This document shows positions 6,701 to 9,321 of a stretch of DNA of 9,321 nt, one piece after another; position 1 is the first letter of the stretch, and each line of letters opens with the position of its first letter. Origin of the DNA: Planctomycetes bacterium UBA4800. GTDB taxonomy: Bacteria > Planctomycetota > UBA8108 > UBA8890 > UBA8898. The notes under the pieces were generated by a model. It did no database searches, had not been told where the DNA came from, and saw only the letters and a program-made list of their open reading frames with translations. The translations under genes and the position numbers were made by a program. The stretch lies in the NCBI GenBank assembly GCA_002402755.1, contig DHGK01000006.1, positions 1-9,321 on the forward strand, written 5' to 3'.

Positions 6701-9283
6701 GCCCCCGGCGCCGGCGCGCTTCGCACGGATACGTCCTATGATGCGTTCGGCCGCGTGCGCGAGGTGAGGTACGCCGACGGCCGCGCCTTGCGCAGCGAGT
6801 ACGACGCGCGCGGCCGCGTGGCCGCGAAGATCGACGCGGGCCCGGGGGACGACGAGCCCTGCGTCCGCATCGAGTACGCCTACGACGGCGCCGGTCGCGT
6901 GGTGCGCGAGCGCACCGACTTCGGGGGCGGAGAGCTCCCGCGGGAGACGGCGTACGAGTACGGCGTCGATGTCGATGGCGAGTTTCCGTCGGCGCTGGCG
7001 ACCGGCCGGCTGCTCGCGGAGATCCGCCATCCTGACCCCGCCACGGGGCTGGCCGGCGTCAGGCCCCAGGATCGCGAGCGCTTCGCCTACGATGCGCAGG
7101 GGCGCGTCGTGCGCCGCCTGAGCCCGGCCGATCCGGACGGCAGCGCCGTGCTCCACGAGTACACGTACGACGGCATGGGCCGCGTGCTCCTGGATAGCGT
7201 CGGTGCGGCCGCATCCTCGACCGATGCCGCCGTCCGCTGCGTCGCCCGCGCGTACGACGGGTGGGGCCGCCTTGCGCGGGTGACCGCCCACGCGGGCGCG
7301 CAGCCTGACAGCGCCGTTCGGAACGAGGTCGCGTGGGAGTACAACGGCTTCGGTCAGATCACGAGCGTGCGCCAGGCGCACGACGGCGCGTGCGATGCCG
7401 CCTCTCCCGCGGTGCGCTGCGTGTGGTCGGAAGCCGCGGGCGGCGACGGCATGAGTCGGCTCAGGCGGCTCGTGCACCCGGCGGCCGAGGGCGAGGAGAT
7501 CGCGCTCGACTACCGCTACGAGGGGGAGGACGCCGAGCCGGCTGACCGCGCCTTCGGGCGGGCGCGCGGCATCGCGGCCGCGTTCCTGGGCGGGCGATCG
7601 GTCGCGTCCTACGCCTACCAGGGGCTCGCCACGCCGGTTGCGCGCGACACCGCTGCGGCGTGGCCGGGGTTCGTGCTGCGGCGGGAATGCGCGTTCGACG
7701 ATTTCGGGCGCGTGCGGTCGGCGGCGACCGCGCTCGCGTGGGGGCGCACGCCCTTGCTTGCCATCGGCGGCACGCGCTATGCGTACGACGACGGCGGGCG
7801 CATCACCGAGGAGTCCGACACGGGGCTCGCGCGGCGCGCCGGCGGCGACCGCGTGCGCGGCTACGACGACATGGGAAGGCTCGTCCTGTGGGCCGAAGGC
7901 GACCGCGCGCAGGACGTGCTCGGCAACGTCTGCGCCGTCGAACGCTGGCGCCTCTCGGGCAGCGGCAACTGGGACGAGCACGCCCGCGACGGCGCGGCCG
8001 AGGAGCGCGCGCATGATCTGCGCGATGCGCTGTCGGCGGTGAGCGGCATCCCGTGCGCGCACGACGGCGAGGGCAACGTCACGAGCGCGGCGGGCATGCG
8101 CTGCGCCTACGATGCGTGGAACCGTCTGATCGCCTTCGAGGCCGGCGGCGTTGCCTGCCGCATCGCGCGGGACGGCCTGGGCCGCCCCGTGCGCGAGACC
8201 GTCGTTGCGGACGGCGCGATCCGGAGCACGCGCGACCTGTACTACCGGCACCCGTGGCAGCTCGCGACCATGATCGAGCGCGCGGGGGCGGCCGAGGTGC
8301 GCGAGGACTACGTCTGGGGCCTCGCGCACGACGACGAGCTGCTCATGGCGCACCGGCGGTCGGGCGCGGGGCGCGAGACTTTCTACTACGTGCAGGACGC
8401 GCTCTGGAACGTCACGGCCGTCCTGAACGAGCTCGGCCTGCCGATCGAGCGCTACACGTACTCGCCGTACGGCGTTGCGCGCGTGTGGGACGGCGCGTTC
8501 GGGCGCGAGCGCGGCGAGAGCGCCATCGGCGCCGCGGCCCGCTTCCAGGGCCGCCGGCTGCACGGGCCGCCCGCGCTCGGGGTCTACGACTTCCGCTACC
8601 GGGCGTACCGGCCGCGCCTCGGCCGCTTCCTGCAGCGCGACCCGGCGCGCATTCCCTACGCGCACAATCTCTACGCGGCGCCGTTCGGGGCGTCGCTCCT
8701 CGATCCGTACGGGCTGCGGCCGCTGCTGCGCAACTGCTGGTCTGCGGACCTGCCGCTCCTGGAGGCCAGCGCCGGCCTGGGACTCGTCCTGCAGGGCGAT
8801 CTCCTGCTGCGGACGACGGTCTGCGACTGCTGCAACCCCCAGGATCAATGGGTGGCCGGGGGCTGGGTCGAGAGCGGGATCTCGGGCGGCGTGACGGTCG
8901 GGTTCGGCGCCGCGATGCGCATCGACGTGGCCGGCATAGGCATCGGATTCCACTTCGAGCTGGCCAACGCCAAGCTGCTTGAGTGCAGCGGCACGGTCAT
9001 CTCCGACGAGTGCTCGGGGACCGTGACCCCCTGCGTGACGTGCAGCCGGAGCATCGCCTTCGGCGTGCCGATCGTGACGCTCGACGTGGGGTTTGCGGGG
9101 ATATCGGGCGCGGCGCAGATCGCGGTCGACGCCGCCATCGCCTTCTGCTACGCCGACGGGCAGAGCGAGGTCACCTTCTCGCTGTGCTACGGGTGGGAGG
9201 CGTGGGTCGAGCTCCGGATCTTCTGGCTGCGCCGCGTGCTCACGTACGCGGGCAAGACGACGTGCATCGAACGCACCCTCTGA
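3680..9283 (+). CDS. Exported RHS/YD-repeat protein with unassigned cysteine-rich C-terminal domain
   Basis: This 1867-residue protein has a Sec-type signal peptide (1-22; KRR, then a hydrophobic core, likely cleavage after PLSA). An N-terminal beta-rich region follows, with a GSGWTLTF element typical of RHS shells. From about residue 195 to 1637 there are about 25 YD-type repeats (e.g. YRYDDAGRL at 418, YAYDAAGRL near 720, and CAYDAWNRL at 1475). The RHS core occupies about 1544-1679, including YYVQDALWNVTAV, ERYTYSPYG, GRFLQRDP (1648-1655) and DPYGL (1675-1679). The last 188 residues are variable-tip sequence with 11 cysteines and no family I recognise. In known RHS proteins the repeats form a hollow beta-cocoon enclosing the C-terminal tip, often a toxin released by self-cleavage after the core. 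Here there is no PAAR or VgrG-like domain, so Sec export to the periplasm or surface is more likely than type VI delivery. The frame is intact throughout, and base composition does not drop at the tip. Toxin activity is unproven. Confidence 0.93.
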   Translation: MKRRGFVLGALLAWASAAPLSADVQCGNNCERKAPPMPEPTRPPGPRSIVVTDQGQPRLRIALARPSAAGPAVSLGIAYAPGVAAAWTGAGGAPLAGSGWTLTFPCLAAADEEDPPRAVILIHEGVERIEFARLPDGCSYASARMPALRLRRDGEDRFELRDMWGGAVVCAGFTACWPAPQRGKPLAYADPYFDGERAVAFRWSDAGLLREIADAGGRVWRFAYDGDILREVLVARRDGMPLSRAEFLYGRRVADDPATEDGLIAVTHTLPGDTAHAAAHVFRYHAEGDQAGLLAYVLEPDSVVELGGPAAALCADDDEVARRAGAAFAYARSDIPPEVVVSAFRGPSCAVCPAAGWYELAYTRNPAPAEPADWAVQVAQRNPEGSTTLADFNGRGQLLNLVRTAPDVDGLAQEVESYRYDDAGRLAMIVYPAAALGYDSRLHQSVSLEGRSDGVVRAFAYDAAGRLIGESIGTTSMLFAAVRDGWVMLRSFAYEGDTPWPSVAREYPRAGQAPVAALSSHEFLGLAAGLRLVRRVEQLPAVPESQNGSGLPAAREQWFDPDTGALVKEIDANGRAAEYAYDGETGVLVRAATPAGVTRWFVDPWGQVEAMETPDGVREVTHRAWLPPGRIATLTYRMADPNTYGPVAIVVRDLAGRMLSSAAGTPAPGLKPEEALLEGAGDLPDLWRGELAQRDERAYSAGRLQELIAWSGDSAAVTRYAYDAAGRLAAVVAPDGTAAIYTYDAMSRLLRVYEGRMGFAAVFTLRERRTYDAAGRLASVRAFSEDPGADENVAGAVTEFGYDWRGRRIEERSPDGEGLARAARRYVYDNLDRMIELHARPRGAQLFSLVRTWDHDVRGRVWREAEVNVENPLLRQTTRYWYDAEQGRRKTLGPGGGFKKELCDEAGRVAAVYAGVDPRDGAEGEPYGQAVSAEGLLDDTILEEEHYAYDAGGRETLLTHRMRPAAGCAPAGPTARQAAVWYDPLGRIVHTVVRGGEAWSARPAGVPAPGAGALRTDTSYDAFGRVREVRYADGRALRSEYDARGRVAAKIDAGPGDDEPCVRIEYAYDGAGRVVRERTDFGGGELPRETAYEYGVDVDGEFPSALATGRLLAEIRHPDPATGLAGVRPQDRERFAYDAQGRVVRRLSPADPDGSAVLHEYTYDGMGRVLLDSVGAAASSTDAAVRCVARAYDGWGRLARVTAHAGAQPDSAVRNEVAWEYNGFGQITSVRQAHDGACDAASPAVRCVWSEAAGGDGMSRLRRLVHPAAEGEEIALDYRYEGEDAEPADRAFGRARGIAAAFLGGRSVASYAYQGLATPVARDTAAAWPGFVLRRECAFDDFGRVRSAATALAWGRTPLLAIGGTRYAYDDGGRITEESDTGLARRAGGDRVRGYDDMGRLVLWAEGDRAQDVLGNVCAVERWRLSGSGNWDEHARDGAAEERAHDLRDALSAVSGIPCAHDGEGNVTSAAGMRCAYDAWNRLIAFEAGGVACRIARDGLGRPVRETVVADGAIRSTRDLYYRHPWQLATMIERAGAAEVREDYVWGLAHDDELLMAHRRSGAGRETFYYVQDALWNVTAVLNELGLPIERYTYSPYGVARVWDGAFGRERGESAIGAAARFQGRRLHGPPALGVYDFRYRAYRPRLGRFLQRDPARIPYAHNLYAAPFGASLLDPYGLRPLLRNCWSADLPLLEASAGLGLVLQGDLLLRTTVCDCCNPQDQWVAGGWVESGISGGVTVGFGAAMRIDVAGIGIGFHFELANAKLLECSGTVISDECSGTVTPCVTCSRSIAFGVPIVTLDVGFAGISGAAQIAVDAAIAFCYADGQSEVTFSLCYGWEAWVELRIFWLRRVLTYAGKTTCIERTL
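4261..8590 (+). repeat. YD/RHS repeat shell (protein-level tandem repeats)
   Basis: Some 25 diverged copies of the motif aromatic-x-Tyr-Asp-x-x-Gly-Arg-x occur at irregular spacing of about 20 to 90 residues. Typical units are FAYDAAGRL (459-467), YTYDAMSRL, FGYDWRGRR, FAYDAQGRV, YTYDGMGRV and YAYDDGGRI. DNA encoding the motif is locally similar between copies (TACGATGCGGC-type runs), but the spacers have diverged, so it is an old repeat array rather than recent expansion. In known RHS structures such repeats build the beta-cocoon wall. Confidence 0.88.
8309..8716 (+). other. RHS-repeat-associated core domain
   Basis: Residues 1544-1679 match the RHS core in order: YVWGLAHDDELL, YYVQDALWNVTAV, ERYTYSPYG, ARFQGRR, YDFRYRAYRPRLGRFLQRDP, HNLY and DPYGL. 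GRFLQRDP and DPYGL are intact. The intervening stretch departs from the usual pattern: the G-x-NLY glycine is alanine (AHNLY) and the N-P pair before the final DP-x-GL is absent. In characterised RHS proteins this region carries the aspartic self-cleavage centre, and cleavage follows the DPxGL motif. Confidence 0.88.
8717..9280 (+). other. Unassigned cysteine/glycine-rich C-terminal tip of the RHS protein
   Basis: Residues 1680-1867 follow the DPYGL boundary directly. There are 11 cysteines (1686, 1715, 1717, 1718, 1769, 1778, 1785, 1788, 1823, 1836 and 1862), including a CxCC cluster and a CxxC pair. Two stretches (about 1730-1767 and 1789-1860) alternate hydrophobic and small residues with many glycines, as in beta strands. 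I recognise no nuclease, deaminase, ADP-ribosyltransferase or protease motif. It may be an unusual effector, a disulfide-rich binding or anchoring domain, or a structural beta domain. Confidence 0.6.
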
Positions 9284-9298
9284 CGGCGGCGGCGCGGC

Positions 9299-9321
9299 GC
9301 GGCGGCACGGACGGCCGCCGC
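9299..9321 (+). terminator. G/C hairpin after the RHS gene, probable transcription terminator
   Basis: GCGGCGGC (9299-9306) and GCCGCCGC (9314-9321) form a perfect 8-bp stem around a 7-base loop, beginning 15 bases past the TGA stop. Any following T-run would lie outside the window, so an intrinsic terminator is likely but cannot be confirmed. If real, it ends the RHS transcript without a downstream partner. Confidence 0.5.

Noticed and set aside
3389..8953. Very long open frame (1854 codons) antisense to the RHS gene
   Set aside because: It mirrors the codon bias of the RHS gene: high GC removes stops from the opposite strand. The translation is Arg/Ala/Pro/Val-rich with no domain, and the sense frame has a strong ribosome site, signal peptide and clear repeats.

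Overview
The window is very GC-rich, with strong G/C bias at third codon positions. It carries three intact protein genes filling almost all of its length and looks like ordinary chromosome of a high-GC, probably Gram-negative bacterium. The fused transporter-like/spermidine-synthase-like protein and the Sec-exported RHS protein would suit planctomycete/PVC-type or deltaproteobacterial lineages, but nothing here fixes the phylum. No tRNA, rRNA, CRISPR array, insertion sequence or integrase was seen.

Layout: (1) 38-1174 (+) is a complete DegT/DnrJ/EryC1/StrS-family PLP sugar aminotransferase with a good ribosome binding site. (2) 1185-3407 (-) is convergent with it, with only 10 bases between the stop codons. 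It encodes a 740-residue protein with about 13 membrane segments followed by a spermidine-synthase-like SAM-binding domain. (3) 3408-3679 is a divergent intergenic region containing one AT-rich patch with a 14-bp dyad, a heptamer direct repeat and a plausible promoter. (4) 3680-9283 (+) encodes a 1867-residue RHS/YD-repeat protein with a signal peptide, about 25 YD-type repeats, a recognisable but divergent RHS core, and a 188-residue cysteine- and glycine-rich C-terminal tip that I cannot assign to a family. (5) A perfect 8-bp G/C hairpin follows the stop codon at the window edge.

The genes do not form an obvious pathway. The aminotransferase probably belongs to a surface-sugar cluster extending left of the window. 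The membrane fusion protein is a conserved family without an established function as far as I know. The RHS gene appears to be a single-gene unit. The most interesting material lies in it: an unrecognised cysteine-rich tip, a modified core/cleavage signature, and cysteines replacing the first aromatic residue of the YD motif in several late repeats. Together these suggest an exported, disulfide-stabilised RHS shell. No immunity gene is visible, but only 38 bases lie downstream.
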